Below are positions 54,244 to 63,981 of a stretch of 64,000 bases of DNA, piece after piece; within the stretch, counting starts at the first letter, position 1, and every line of letters begins with the position of its first letter. The stretch covers positions 1-64,000 of the forward strand of contig NZ_FOCF01000001.1 in the NCBI RefSeq assembly GCF_900110035.1. Reading direction: 5' to 3'. Origin of the DNA: Sphingomonas gellani (GTDB taxonomy: Bacteria; Pseudomonadota; Alphaproteobacteria; Sphingomonadales; Sphingomonadaceae). The position numbers and the translations under genes are program-made. Under the pieces are notes generated by a model. The model had not been told where the DNA came from, did no database searches, and saw only the letters and a program-made list of their open reading frames with translations.

Positions 54244-55179
54244 CTACGACAGCTTGTTGGCGTGCGTGATGGGGTGAACGTAGACATCACCTCGTAGCTG
54301 GGCCGCGCGTATCTTAGCGTCGAGCATCTTGGCCAGCGGCAGTCGCCCTTCCATGACTATGGTGAGGTCTTCACCATCCACCAGGATCGTGCGGATCATC
54401 TTGCCCGTGACGATCGCGCGTATGCCCTCGTTGGAGTATGAGTTAACCGAAATGAACACTCCACGGCCGTACATCTTGCCTTCGGCCTTCATGGCAAACT
54501 TGTATAAAGCCTCAGTGCTGATCGAAGCATCCTGCCACTTGGCCTCAGTGATATAGTTTTCACCCTCGAACTTGAACGCGCCATCGATCTGCTCACCGAC
54601 TAGGCGAAAGCCTTCGCTCATCGCGACGCCCTGCTCATCAAACAGCTTCTTCAAGAGCTTCTCGAACTCATATCCGCGCTTTTGTGGTTTGATCTTGCCG
54701 AGTGCTAATTGCTGAAACTCAGCGAGCAGGGCGCTACGCTGTTGCGCGGCCTCATGGACCTTGGATGCCTTGTCGGCCGCATGACGCTGTGCGCGAGTGG
54801 CCGCGTTGCGCGCGGCCAGCATACGGCGGAGTTCAGCCAATCTCTCTTCCGCATGACTGCGATCGAGTTTAGCTTGCTGGTCGAACCAGTAGGGATCGAA
54901 GTACGTCCACTCATTGAGGCGGCTAAGCATCGTCTGGAATGTGGTGTAACCTCGATCCGAACGCCTTCCCAGCCGGTCAAAGACCTCGGCAACAATCTCG
55001 TGCCGCTTTAACTCAGAATTGGGCGCTCGCACGATGGACAGGTCAGTTGCTTGGCAGCCAGATTGATCCATGAACTTGATGATATCCGCCTTCCGCCAGA
55101 ACAAGGCGAGGATACAGTCGCGGATGATGCTTTTGAGATCGAGTGGGAATTCAGGTGCGTCAGGCATGTCTCGCAGCAT
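54244..55179 (-). CDS. Restriction endonuclease-like protein (PD-(D/E)XK fold)
   Basis: About 311 residues. The N-terminal half is helical (LKSIIRDCILALFWRKADII, TFQTMLSRLNEW) with a coiled-coil linker. The C-terminal half has an Mrr-like nuclease core: GYEFEKLLKKLFDEQGV, then EQIDGAFKFEGENYITEAKW, supplying the D...ExK catalytic triad, and GVFISVNSY. No methyltransferase is nearby, so it is not a classic type II system. ATG 55179 is chosen over TTG 55203. Confidence 0.75.
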   Translation of the reverse strand: MLRDMPDAPEFPLDLKSIIRDCILALFWRKADIIKFMDQSGCQATDLSIVRAPNSELKRHEIVAEVFDRLGRRSDRGYTTFQTMLSRLNEWTYFDPYWFDQQAKLDRSHAEERLAELRRMLAARNAATRAQRHAADKASKVHEAAQQRSALLAEFQQLALGKIKPQKRGYEFEKLLKKLFDEQGVAMSEGFRLVGEQIDGAFKFEGENYITEAKWQDASISTEALYKFAMKAEGKMYGRGVFISVNSYSNEGIRAIVTGKMIRTILVDGEDLTIVMEGRLPLAKMLDAKIRAAQLRGDVYVHPITHANKLS

Positions 55180-55245
55180 GGTCGAGGTTCGCCGTGTCGG
55201 CAAGCCTAGGCTATCCGTGACCGATCGTGCGTCGTCGCGGCCCGG

Positions 55246-55656
55246 TTAGGCCCTATCCGGCGTGCTGGCGGTCAGCCCCTTTACAATGCCGTCCTTGATC
55301 GACGTGAGCAGCTTGCTCTTGGCGAACTCCACCAAGCCCACGGCACCGGCACCCATGCTCAGCCCGACACCAAAAGCGGCCGCAAGGCCCGTGACGTATT
55401 CGATCGTGTAGACGACACTGCCCAGGACCGCGATGCCGCTGATAGCGATGTTGTAGACCAGTAGCTTGTTCTTGCTTTCCGTGAACACGACGATGCGGAC
55501 AAGCAGGCATGCCAGCGCCGCCACCACTACGGTCCAGGGGATGCCGCTGCCTGCGATAGTCTCGGGTTTGGCTGCGGTTTCTGCCGCGTATGCCGCACTA
55601 CTGGCGGTGGCCACGACGAGGAAGGTGGCGAGGTTGCGTAGCGCGCGGAGGCTCAT
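55246..55656 (-). CDS. Small membrane protein, holin-like or lysis-associated
   Basis: 136 residues: a signal-peptide-like start (ALRNLATFLVVATASSAAYA) followed by three hydrophobic segments (WTVVVAALACLLVRIVVF, NIAISGIAVLGSVVYTI, LAAAFGVGLSMGAGAVGLV) and a short amphipathic tail. It is five bases after the next membrane gene, and their pairing beside tail genes suggests a lysis role, which remains unproven. Confidence 0.55.
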   Translation of the reverse strand: MSLRALRNLATFLVVATASSAAYAAETAAKPETIAGSGIPWTVVVAALACLLVRIVVFTESKNKLLVYNIAISGIAVLGSVVYTIEYVTGLAAAFGVGLSMGAGAVGLVEFAKSKLLTSIKDGIVKGLTASTPDRA

Positions 55657-55661
55657 TGGCC

Positions 55662-56138
55662 TCAGACCTTGTGGAACGCGATAATCGCGCTGATCGCAGC
55701 AAGGATGCCTGCCGAGGAGCAGAAGCGTAGGACGCGGTGCTTGTTCTTGTTGAGGGTGCTGATTTTCAGCGTGTAGATGGTCATCCAGGCGATAACCGGG
55801 AGAGCGATGACGCTGTTGACGCCGTTCTTGAGCGCCAGCAGCATTTCCAGTGTCTCGGTGGATGTCTCGCCCCAGGCCATCATGTAGGCGGCATCGGCGG
55901 CGCATCGAACGCTGGCACCAATACCGGCCAGCGTGAACGCGAGGTGGAGCCACCAATCGATACTGAAAAGCCGCTGGCGCACTAGATTTCGAAGCGCCGT
56001 GAAAACCGTCCCTCCGCCGATCATGCTGATGAGCATGAGGCTGAACAGCGCGGCGGCGTACCACCAACCCGACCCCTGGAAGCTGGGCGGGTATGGTGAT
56101 GTCACCATATGCTCGATGATCGCGCTGGTGTCAGGCAT
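55662..56138 (-). CDS. Polytopic membrane protein, possible holin
   Basis: 158 residues with four to five hydrophobic segments (WWYAAALFSLMLISMIGGGT, LHLAFTLAGIGASV, ALPVIAWMTIYTL, AGILAAISAIIAF). The start overlaps the stop of the 40-residue gene upstream (ATGCCTGA). No endolysin gene is visible nearby. Confidence 0.55.
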   Translation of the reverse strand: MPDTSAIIEHMVTSPYPPSFQGSGWWYAAALFSLMLISMIGGGTVFTALRNLVRQRLFSIDWWLHLAFTLAGIGASVRCAADAAYMMAWGETSTETLEMLLALKNGVNSVIALPVIAWMTIYTLKISTLNKNKHRVLRFCSSAGILAAISAIIAFHKV

Positions 56139-56253
56139 CGCGCCTCCGGGGCAGCTTCTCCGTCACGGCATCAGCGATGACGGTTGCGACGGCTGACTTG
56201 ACCACGGGATTGCTGATGAGGCTCTTCGCCGCCTTGAGCAGCTTATCCAGCAT
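56131..56253 (-). CDS. Very small phage protein (40 residues)
   Basis: Reads MLDKLLKAAKSLISNPVVKS, then AVATVIADAVTEKLPRR. It is an amphipathic helical peptide. Both ends overlap neighbouring genes in the same operon, which supports it as real. Confidence 0.5.
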   Translation of the reverse strand: MLDKLLKAAKSLISNPVVKSAVATVIADAVTEKLPRRRDA

Positions 56254-56539
56254 TGGTGCTGTCCGTCACAGGAGTTGGCATCGGATTGTAGTTGATGGTC
56301 GTTGCTGGCGTGTATCGACTCATCAACTGAGGAAGCTCATACCGTGCGCTGCTCAGATTGTTGCGGATGCTGTTGATGATGCGCTGGGCATCCAATGGCA
56401 GGTCCGCTGCCAACGTGGACTCAATCTCAGCCAAGTCGGCGTCAAATTGAGAGATTTTATCCTGGACAGCCTTGAGAGCTGCTTTTTCGCTCTCCTTAAC
56501 TACCGTCGCTGCTTCGTTGATATCAATGGTCTTTGCCAT
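56243..56539 (-). CDS. Small coiled-coil phage protein (98 residues)
   Basis: Reads MAKTIDINEAATVVKESEKA, followed by helical segments (LKAVQDKISQFDADLAEIES, DAQRIINSIRNNLSSARYEL) and a Thr/Asn/Pro-rich end. It sits directly after the tail tip gene. The function is unknown; tail-proximal chaperones of this size exist (inference). Confidence 0.55.
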   Translation of the reverse strand: MAKTIDINEAATVVKESEKAALKAVQDKISQFDADLAEIESTLAADLPLDAQRIINSIRNNLSSARYELPQLMSRYTPATTINYNPMPTPVTDSTNAG

Positions 56540-56589
56540 GTGAGGTGTTTCCCTTCTGTTATGATCTCCATTTAATTAGCGGTGGAGCG

Positions 56590-59500
56590 TCACTGCTCCA
56601 CCGATGTTACACCCAGCGATTGCCCCTGGATGTTCGTACCTATGTAGCGGTCAACCAAGACCACGTAGTAGGCACTCTGACTACCACCTGTATTGTCGGT
56701 ATAGGTAAAGCTGCCGCCGATGTTGTCGCTGTTGCTGCCCGGTTCGTATTGGCCAGCACCAGGGCTACAGCTATTGCTACCGTTGATCCTCTGCTCCGCC
56801 AGCAACGTGCCGTTGGCATCGGTGCCGCGATACAAGCGAACTGTCGCATAAGGGGTATAGGGTGTAGGACAGCCGCCAGTGATGCGCGTGTTGCCATTGA
56901 AGCTGTAACCAACTGTGACCACGCGACTGCGACCATTGCTGCCAAAGGTCCCGGTCGTTACGCTTGCGTTGCCTGCCGTTGCGGTAGTCTGAACGGAGTT
57001 CTTCAACACACCCGCACTCAGCGAGCCGCCAAAGTAGGCGGAACCATCGGTCTTGAGGTAGTAAGTGGCATTGCTTTCAGAGCAGTTGGAGAAGCTATTC
57101 TGGACGGGGCCAAACCATTCGATGAACTGGTTGCTGGACCCGAACCCCACGCCCTGAACCTTCATTACCGAGCCGTTGTTGAACACGATGCGGGCGTTGT
57201 CGAGGTCGAAGTAGGCTTTGCCACTAGTGCTCCGCACCAGCCCAGCCGTGACGGTTCCGATGTTGCCGCTGATCGCACTCAGCGACCCCACGTTCATCTT
57301 GTCGGCGGTGACAGTGCCAGTCGTGATCCTGTTGCCGTTCATGATCGTTCCACCGTAGTGGATGTTCAGGTTACTACCGCCCCACCAGGAACCGATATGA
57401 ACGCGGTCTGGCAAGCCGGGGTCAACCTGACCAAACGAGATGTTGTTCTGGCCTGGGAACCAGTAGAAGAACTGGTGAGCGCCTGCGCCGCCGGTATTGC
57501 CCTGGTTGATGTAGGTGACGACGCGGTTGTTGTTGTCATCGAACCAGTAGATATAGCCCTGATCCCAGTAGATCCAGTTGTTGGTGGGATTCCACTCGAA
57601 ATTCAGACCAATGGTGCCGTCGATGCGGTTGTTGAGGGTCAGCTTGTTGGCGGTAATCGAGCCGGTCTTGATCGCGCTGCCCTTGATCTCCGTGCTGTCC
57701 CTCCAGCTATCAAGGGTCGTGCCGCCCTGGATGAGGATGCGACCGGGATTGATCGTGGTGGCAGCTTCGTTGATGCGCGCTGCCGGATCGGTCTGGCTAA
57801 GGCTGTTGTCCGCGTAGCTGGTGAAGTCCAGGTTGGTGACCCTCGCGCCAGCAAGTCCTGCTAGCACGCGAGCCTGAAACGGCCTGTTGGCCGTGGTAGC
57901 GGTGGTGCGGAACAGCTTGCTATCAGCATACCAGCGAACGTAGCGGCCATCGTAGGTGATCGCCCAAACGGTGCTAGCAGAGAAGCTGACGCCAGCCTGA
58001 CTGCTGCCAATGCTGATCCAACTGCCGTCCTCACCCACATACCAGCCACCGTCACCGCTCCAGTGGACACGGAACGCTACGCCATAATTCCAATCGTCCG
58101 CGTTGCTGCCTGCGCTGCCGGGAACACCCAAGCCAAAGGTGGTCCTTGGAGTGACCAGACGACCACTGATGGAAGCGCCGCCCGTGAAGGCTTCCGCACT
58201 GTAGTAGGCGGAACTCCAGTTTTCTCCACCCGCGATGCGCGCCACGCTGCTACCGGTGATCGCGAACTCCGCTGGTCGCAGGGTGCCGTAAGGCTTGAGG
58301 TCCAAGTTGCCGTTCAGTGTCGCGATGCTGACACCGCTCTGGCCTACGGTGATCGTGCCGGGAAGGCTGGTCGCGGTGTTGAACTTGTCGCCGGTGATCG
58401 TGCCGCCCTTGATCTTGTCAGCGGTGACGGCCTCGGCGGTCAGCTTATCCGTGGTGACCGCACCATTCTCGATAGACGTAGCACCGGCCTGCTGGAGCAA
58501 GCGCAGACCCGAGACGCGCGCATAGCCATTGTAGGTGCTATCGGCGTTGTTGAAGACGATGAACTCCACACCGACGACGTTGGGGCCTGTGGTGAATGAC
58601 GTGGTGCCGCGCGTTAGGCCCGACTGAGCAGGAAAGCCCAGTGCGGCGTCTCCGGAAATACCACCGTCTGAGTTGTAGCAACGAGCGTATAGATTGATGC
58701 CTTGGTTGCTGGCATTGAAGCAGTCGACGCTCAGGGAGTAGTTCGTGCCACCCTTGATGCTGTTGATCCTATTCGTCCAAGCGTGCTGGCGTGCCGCGCC
58801 GGGAGCGGCTGTTGAACCACTCCACAAACAGATACTCTGGCTAGAGCCAACCTCGTTCATGGCAGGCTGGTAGTCCGTGGACTCCTGATACCAACCACCG
58901 CCACCAGAGCCAGGGGATAGGTCACCGGTATAGACGCCGATGTTCCTCCAATACTTCACGTCACGGAAGAACGGATCAGCGCACACGTTGTCCGTGTTAC
59001 CAACAGCCAGCTTCGTCGCCCCGATGGCACCAGCAGCAATCTGCGCTGCCCCAATCGTGCCCGCGAGGATTTCGTTGGCTGTTACTGAACTCGCTGCCAG
59101 TTGAGCAGTGCCGATTGACTTGGCAACCAGCTTGATCGCATCAACGGTTCCGGTAGTCAGCTTGCCGCCGTCAATCGTTGTGGTGTTGCGATTGATCTGC
59201 TTTGCTGGATCAGTGTTGCTCAGCGAGTTGTCCATGTAGGGCAGGAACTGGATATTCTTGACGCCGTTGCCGACGGCGTAGGCATTGAAGCCTGCGTACA
59301 TCGTCCAGCCCGCCAATGGCAGAGAAGTCGAGGTGTAGAACGCCACACCATTTTTCAAGTAGCGGACGTTCACGCCATCGTAGGCGATGGAGTAGACGCC
59401 AGCACCGCCCGCAAATGGACCAGCGATCCGCGCACCACTCTCATAGATGTCAACCTGTCCGTCACCGCGTTGGTAGGCGGAGTATTCAAGTTGGCCATAG

Positions 59501-62500
59501 CTGTCGATGTTCTGGCCGTTGTAGGACAAACCGATGAAGGTGTCTCCTCCGACGAACTCGCCGGAAACGATGGCGCTGCCCGTGTAGCTCTCACGGGTCC
59601 AGATGTTGACCTGCCAACTATTATTGAATGCCGACTTGGTGATGCTGTTGCCAAGCGTCTTAAAGCCGCTCTGCGCGTCGTAGAAGGTGACACTCGTACC
59701 TGCGTTATCAGCAGGACGACCAGTACCTGTGACCTTGCGCCAATCGGCGGCGGGGTAGGTGTCTAGGACCGTCTGCGTGACGTTGGTGGGCGCGGCGGTA
59801 TCAAAGCTGATGCTCCAGCCCTTCTCGTAATTGGCGCGACTGTAACCGCTGTAACCACCCAGAAAGTCCCGGACACGCACCTGTGGATAGGACCAGCTTT
59901 CGTTGGCCTCGCCAATCCAGATAGCCGCTTTGCCGTCAGTGGTCATGCCAAAGCGGACCGGGTACTCCACGTTGCTACCGCCGACGACTTTGGCCGACAC
60001 GTTATACCAAGTGTTCGTGCTGTAGGTGTAACCAGCGATGTCGAGGGTACAGCTTAGGCCCTGCTGGTATTCGTAGATGTCCACGGTGAACTTCATCATC
60101 GTATTGATGAAGCCCTGCGGGAGTGTGATCTTGAGAGCGCCGGTCTTGGAACTGTCAGTGGTCTGGTAGATGCCGCCATCTGGTTGGCGGATATTGCCGT
60201 CGCTGTTGTTGCGAACGTCGCTATCCTTCAACGTCGCCCCCGCACTATCCAGAATGTCGCCACCCAGCTTGGGCTTAGACGACGAGTTGAAGTTCTTACC
60301 CCAAGCACTCCACCCAGACATCGTGATTGCGTAGCGCTCGTAGATGTTGTTGAGGCTGTCAGTCAGCGTCTGCTTGACTGGACCGCCGCTGGTATCACCC
60401 CACTGGACCACCGTGACGAGGTGGCCGTAACCCGACGACCCGGAGGCTGCGAAGCTGGAGGACTTGAACTCCTGATATTCGCCTCGACCCTTGGCGTAGT
60501 AGTAGCTGGGCAGTTCGTTGGCATCGCGGGTGTCAGCAATCGAACCAGCGCCTTCTTTGATACCACTCAGCTTGGCCGCTTCCGTGGAGTTGATACCGCT
60601 GAGGCTGGTAGGCTTACCGGATACATCGCTGTAACCAACTGCCTTGGTCCATGCGCCATTGCTCAAGCGGTATAGTTCACCGCCGAACATAACCACGCTG
60701 CCCCCCGTCCAAGTCGACGGAGTTGGAAGACTGGTGACGGTCTGGATGGGCGACACGTTGGGTGCGAAGTCGCTGACCACGATACCACCAGCGGTCGTAA
60801 AGCTGATTGCGGCTGTTTCTGCCGAACTGTTGCCACTGGTGTCATAGGTCGAGACAGTGACACTGTATGCGGTCGCTTTGGTCAGCCCGCTCAACTGAAC
60901 ACGCGACACACGGTTAGCCGTTAGGTTGACGTTGCTGTCGCTGATGACCGTGCCGTTCAGGAGCAGGCGGACGCGCGCACCAGCTAGGTCGTTATCAGCG
61001 GGAGCAGTGAACTCGATGGTCGCACCGGCATAGGTTATGTCCTTGGCCGACACAGCCGTGGCCAGACCGGGAGCGATCGTATCCTTGGCCGTGGTAATTG
61101 CCACTTCTGCGCTGAACCCGCTGCGGTTACCTGCTTTGTCGAAGGCCGCTACCTTGGCCGTGTAGTTGGTATTGCGGGCCAGAGCCGTGCGGCTGTAGCT
61201 GGCCGAGGTAGTGGTAAACTCCACGTAGTTGCCGCTGCCCTCGCGGATCGCGATGATGTAGCCCGCCAGATCGGTGGCGCTGACCGCATTCCAAGCGGCG
61301 TTGAACGTCACACCCGCATCGCTGAGCGTGCTGCTCAGGGCCAAGCCTGTGGGAACGGCTGGAGCGGTGGTATCCGTGAAACCCGAAGCATCGAGGGTGC
61401 CCAGCTTGGCAACCAGATCGTTGACGGCCACGCTTCCCACGCTGGAACCCGCTGGAGCGCCGTAGGTGGCGTTGAGACGCGCGCCTAGCTGAACCCAGTC
61501 AACTTCCCACGTCTCGCCGTTCGTCTGGCCAAGATCGAAACGCAGACGAGTGATTGTGTTGTTGATGTAGTCAGTGCCGCCAGCCGTCAGGCTGTTCATG
61601 TCCCACTCAACAATCCTCCACTCGTTTTGAACGAAGCCGGGATTGACAATGCGCTTGGTGTAACCCTCACTGTCAGAATGGCTAGAGGTGCCGTAATAGA
61701 CCTGTCCTTGCCAACTGGGCTTGGCGGCGGTGGAGCGCACCCTTGCGCGAATGACTGAGATGCTTTTACCGGGCTGACTAAGCGCAATCGAAAGAATGGG
61801 ATCGTTAGAGGTGGCGGTAACACTCAGAACCCCATTCGACACGCTAAGGTTCGCTGTGTAGCCAGTGAAACCCTGGACCGTGTTGTCATCGAAGCCGTAG
61901 GTAACGGTGGCGCTGTAGGCACCGCTGGCGTTCAGCACCTCATCGCGGCCAAGCGCGTTGCCGTTTTCGTTGGTGAGGTTATTGCCAAGCTGGGCACCAA
62001 CAGTGGCGTTGTCCTGCGGGCGCTTGCCATCAGTGTCGGTGACGTTCTTCCAGTCGGTGACCGTGATGACCTCGGCAGTCTTCACGCTGGCCATGACCCA
62101 GGGCGAGTAGACGGCGCTGCTCATGCGGAAGCGTGCCTGAACCTCCACGGTGATGCCGGGAGCGTTCGAGGTGAAAGTGAACATGCCAAGCTTGGGATCA
62201 AAGAGCGCAGCTTGTTCAGTCCAGGCGTCGGTGCCCTGAGGGCGGCTCTGAATCTGGATGCCCGAGACGCGACCGCTGAGTTCAGGCGTCCAGTTGACGT
62301 GGACCTCCGAGACGTTGACGGCATTGGCACCACTGTAGCTGTCGCTGGTCAGTGTCAGACCGGAAGGGCTGATCGTCGTGCTGGCGTCATAGCCCTGCGG
62401 ACGGATCGAAGCGGGTAGCGGCTTCTCCTCGCGATCCCATGCGTAGATCGCTGGGTCTTCCTCGCGGAGCGTCATCTGGAAGAACAGGTCGTGCGTCTCG

Positions 62501-63981
62501 GCCTGCTCCATGACGCGGAACAGCTTGTTGTTCCAACCCTCGGCAGGAAGGGACAACGTGATGACACTGCCGATCTCCACGGCGAACGCCTTTGGGCCAA
62601 AGGTGGCACTGAACATGCCGGGGCAGAGGTATTCGCGAAGCAGGAATTGCTTGGCGATGCGCTGGCAGGTTTCCGCCCTGGATACCGCGCCCAGGTCCAG
62701 GCTGAGCGTGCGGGGGATGCCATCGGCAAGCGGCGGCTGCTCAATGGGGTCGCCCCAATCGGCGAGCTGGTAGAGTTCTTCGGGCTTGGCGTAGCGACCG
62801 CGAACGATGTTGTAGCGTTCGCGCGATGGGGGAGCGGGGTTCCAAACGTAAGGGCTGCTGCCGTTGGCAGGGGCAACGAGGTCGTCAGCCGTGAAGCTGA
62901 TCTTGGGACCTGCGGTGTCGTCGTAGCCGCCGACGAGGCAGTAGGTGCCGCCGCGATCGGTCAGCTTACAGCTACCCATCGTAGCCGTGATGCCGTTGAT
63001 GACCGTCTCGTGGCTGTCCGCGGTCGAGAAGATGCCGTCCACGGTGTAACGCTGGACCGTGCTGCCAGCCTGCGTGGCCACGCGCTCTTCGCAGAGGTTG
63101 GCGTAGGTGCGGAAATTGTCGAAGTCGATGCGGTGAGCGGGGATGCCCATGCCCCACACCAGCTTGCCGTTGATCCTCCAACCCAGGAGGTATGTGAGCA
63201 AGGCGAGCGCGGGATTGCGGCCAAGCTCAACCGAGCCGTCGCGGAATACGTAGGTGGCCTGATCGCTGGCACGATGCGAACCGCTGCCGCCGCGCGTGCT
63301 GTCGCGGCGAGGATCATAGAGCGGACAGCCCTCGACGATCGCGGTGAGGCGCTGGGGAACGCCGCTTTCCCAGACCTTCTCGTCCAGCTTCCAGAACGGC
63401 ACGTAGTAGGCGCAGCCCGTGAAGGTGCTGGCGCTGTTCCAGTAGCGACCCGAACCAACGGAGAAGCCATTGCCGGGCTTGCCCTCGGTTACGACACGGA
63501 AGGGGTTGTTGGGTGCGAAGCCGTCGCGCTTGCTGACGAACGAACCGTCCTGCCAGACCAGATCATTTTCGGTGTAGAAGCTGCGAAGCGCGTTGATGCG
63601 GTGGGACGCCAGGGCGATGACCTGGACGTATCCGTCCTTCTTGGTGGACGGCAGATCGATGTCGCCCTCGAAGAAACGAACGTCCTGACCGGCTGCTGTC
63701 GTACCAAAGACGATCTTGCGGGCGGCGGTGGGAACGACGCTGGTGTTGAGCCTGTCCACCAGCGATTGCGACATGCTGGGCGCTTTGCGGAACATCGAGG
63801 CGGCGGCTGTGAGGGCCATTGTCAGACCCATGCCGATCAGCGCGGACGAGATTGCCGCCGTCGCTACCGTCACACCCAGGGGGCCGGCGACACTGGCGAG
63901 GACGCCTGCGATCTGCGGGGCGAAGACTACAACCGCGACGGCGATTGCGATGACGGCTACGGTTTTGAGTACCTTCGCCAT
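56590..63981 (-). CDS. Phage tail tip / host-specificity protein (gpJ-like)
   Basis: A 2463-residue structural protein of siphophage-type tails that probably contacts the host receptor. The N-terminus has a hydrophobic helical region (AVIAIAVAVVVFAPQIAGVL) and gpJ-like tail-hub sequence to about residue 560. Fibronectin type III-like domains lie around residues 850-1060 (DTTAPAVPTGLALSS, DTIAPGLATAVSAKDI). Two related lectin-like modules occur at about 1440-1603 and 1917-2078, each ending in a DNSLS-x-TDPA motif and followed by a stalk of GT-x-x-A-x-KL repeats. A Cys-containing C-terminal domain completes it. ATG 63981 overlaps the upstream stop and has GAGGTG before it. Confidence 0.88.
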   Translation of the reverse strand: MAKVLKTVAVIAIAVAVVVFAPQIAGVLASVAGPLGVTVATAAISSALIGMGLTMALTAAASMFRKAPSMSQSLVDRLNTSVVPTAARKIVFGTTAAGQDVRFFEGDIDLPSTKKDGYVQVIALASHRINALRSFYTENDLVWQDGSFVSKRDGFAPNNPFRVVTEGKPGNGFSVGSGRYWNSASTFTGCAYYVPFWKLDEKVWESGVPQRLTAIVEGCPLYDPRRDSTRGGSGSHRASDQATYVFRDGSVELGRNPALALLTYLLGWRINGKLVWGMGIPAHRIDFDNFRTYANLCEERVATQAGSTVQRYTVDGIFSTADSHETVINGITATMGSCKLTDRGGTYCLVGGYDDTAGPKISFTADDLVAPANGSSPYVWNPAPPSRERYNIVRGRYAKPEELYQLADWGDPIEQPPLADGIPRTLSLDLGAVSRAETCQRIAKQFLLREYLCPGMFSATFGPKAFAVEIGSVITLSLPAEGWNNKLFRVMEQAETHDLFFQMTLREEDPAIYAWDREEKPLPASIRPQGYDASTTISPSGLTLTSDSYSGANAVNVSEVHVNWTPELSGRVSGIQIQSRPQGTDAWTEQAALFDPKLGMFTFTSNAPGITVEVQARFRMSSAVYSPWVMASVKTAEVITVTDWKNVTDTDGKRPQDNATVGAQLGNNLTNENGNALGRDEVLNASGAYSATVTYGFDDNTVQGFTGYTANLSVSNGVLSVTATSNDPILSIALSQPGKSISVIRARVRSTAAKPSWQGQVYYGTSSHSDSEGYTKRIVNPGFVQNEWRIVEWDMNSLTAGGTDYINNTITRLRFDLGQTNGETWEVDWVQLGARLNATYGAPAGSSVGSVAVNDLVAKLGTLDASGFTDTTAPAVPTGLALSSTLSDAGVTFNAAWNAVSATDLAGYIIAIREGSGNYVEFTTTSASYSRTALARNTNYTAKVAAFDKAGNRSGFSAEVAITTAKDTIAPGLATAVSAKDITYAGATIEFTAPADNDLAGARVRLLLNGTVISDSNVNLTANRVSRVQLSGLTKATAYSVTVSTYDTSGNSSAETAAISFTTAGGIVVSDFAPNVSPIQTVTSLPTPSTWTGGSVVMFGGELYRLSNGAWTKAVGYSDVSGKPTSLSGINSTEAAKLSGIKEGAGSIADTRDANELPSYYYAKGRGEYQEFKSSSFAASGSSGYGHLVTVVQWGDTSGGPVKQTLTDSLNNIYERYAITMSGWSAWGKNFNSSSKPKLGGDILDSAGATLKDSDVRNNSDGNIRQPDGGIYQTTDSSKTGALKITLPQGFINTMMKFTVDIYEYQQGLSCTLDIAGYTYSTNTWYNVSAKVVGGSNVEYPVRFGMTTDGKAAIWIGEANESWSYPQVRVRDFLGGYSGYSRANYEKGWSISFDTAAPTNVTQTVLDTYPAADWRKVTGTGRPADNAGTSVTFYDAQSGFKTLGNSITKSAFNNSWQVNIWTRESYTGSAIVSGEFVGGDTFIGLSYNGQNIDSYGQLEYSAYQRGDGQVDIYESGARIAGPFAGGAGVYSIAYDGVNVRYLKNGVAFYTSTSLPLAGWTMYAGFNAYAVGNGVKNIQFLPYMDNSLSNTDPAKQINRNTTTIDGGKLTTGTVDAIKLVAKSIGTAQLAASSVTANEILAGTIGAAQIAAGAIGATKLAVGNTDNVCADPFFRDVKYWRNIGVYTGDLSPGSGGGGWYQESTDYQPAMNEVGSSQSICLWSGSTAAPGAARQHAWTNRINSIKGGTNYSLSVDCFNASNQGINLYARCYNSDGGISGDAALGFPAQSGLTRGTTSFTTGPNVVGVEFIVFNNADSTYNGYARVSGLRLLQQAGATSIENGAVTTDKLTAEAVTADKIKGGTITGDKFNTATSLPGTITVGQSGVSIATLNGNLDLKPYGTLRPAEFAITGSSVARIAGGENWSSAYYSAEAFTGGASISGRLVTPRTTFGLGVPGSAGSNADDWNYGVAFRVHWSGDGGWYVGEDGSWISIGSSQAGVSFSASTVWAITYDGRYVRWYADSKLFRTTATTANRPFQARVLAGLAGARVTNLDFTSYADNSLSQTDPAARINEAATTINPGRILIQGGTTLDSWRDSTEIKGSAIKTGSITANKLTLNNRIDGTIGLNFEWNPTNNWIYWDQGYIYWFDDNNNRVVTYINQGNTGGAGAHQFFYWFPGQNNISFGQVDPGLPDRVHIGSWWGGSNLNIHYGGTIMNGNRITTGTVTADKMNVGSLSAISGNIGTVTAGLVRSTSGKAYFDLDNARIVFNNGSVMKVQGVGFGSSNQFIEWFGPVQNSFSNCSESNATYYLKTDGSAYFGGSLSAGVLKNSVQTTATAGNASVTTGTFGSNGRSRVVTVGYSFNGNTRITGGCPTPYTPYATVRLYRGTDANGTLLAEQRINGSNSCSPGAGQYEPGSNSDNIGGSFTYTDNTGGSQSAYYVVLVDRYIGTNIQGQSLGVTSVEQ

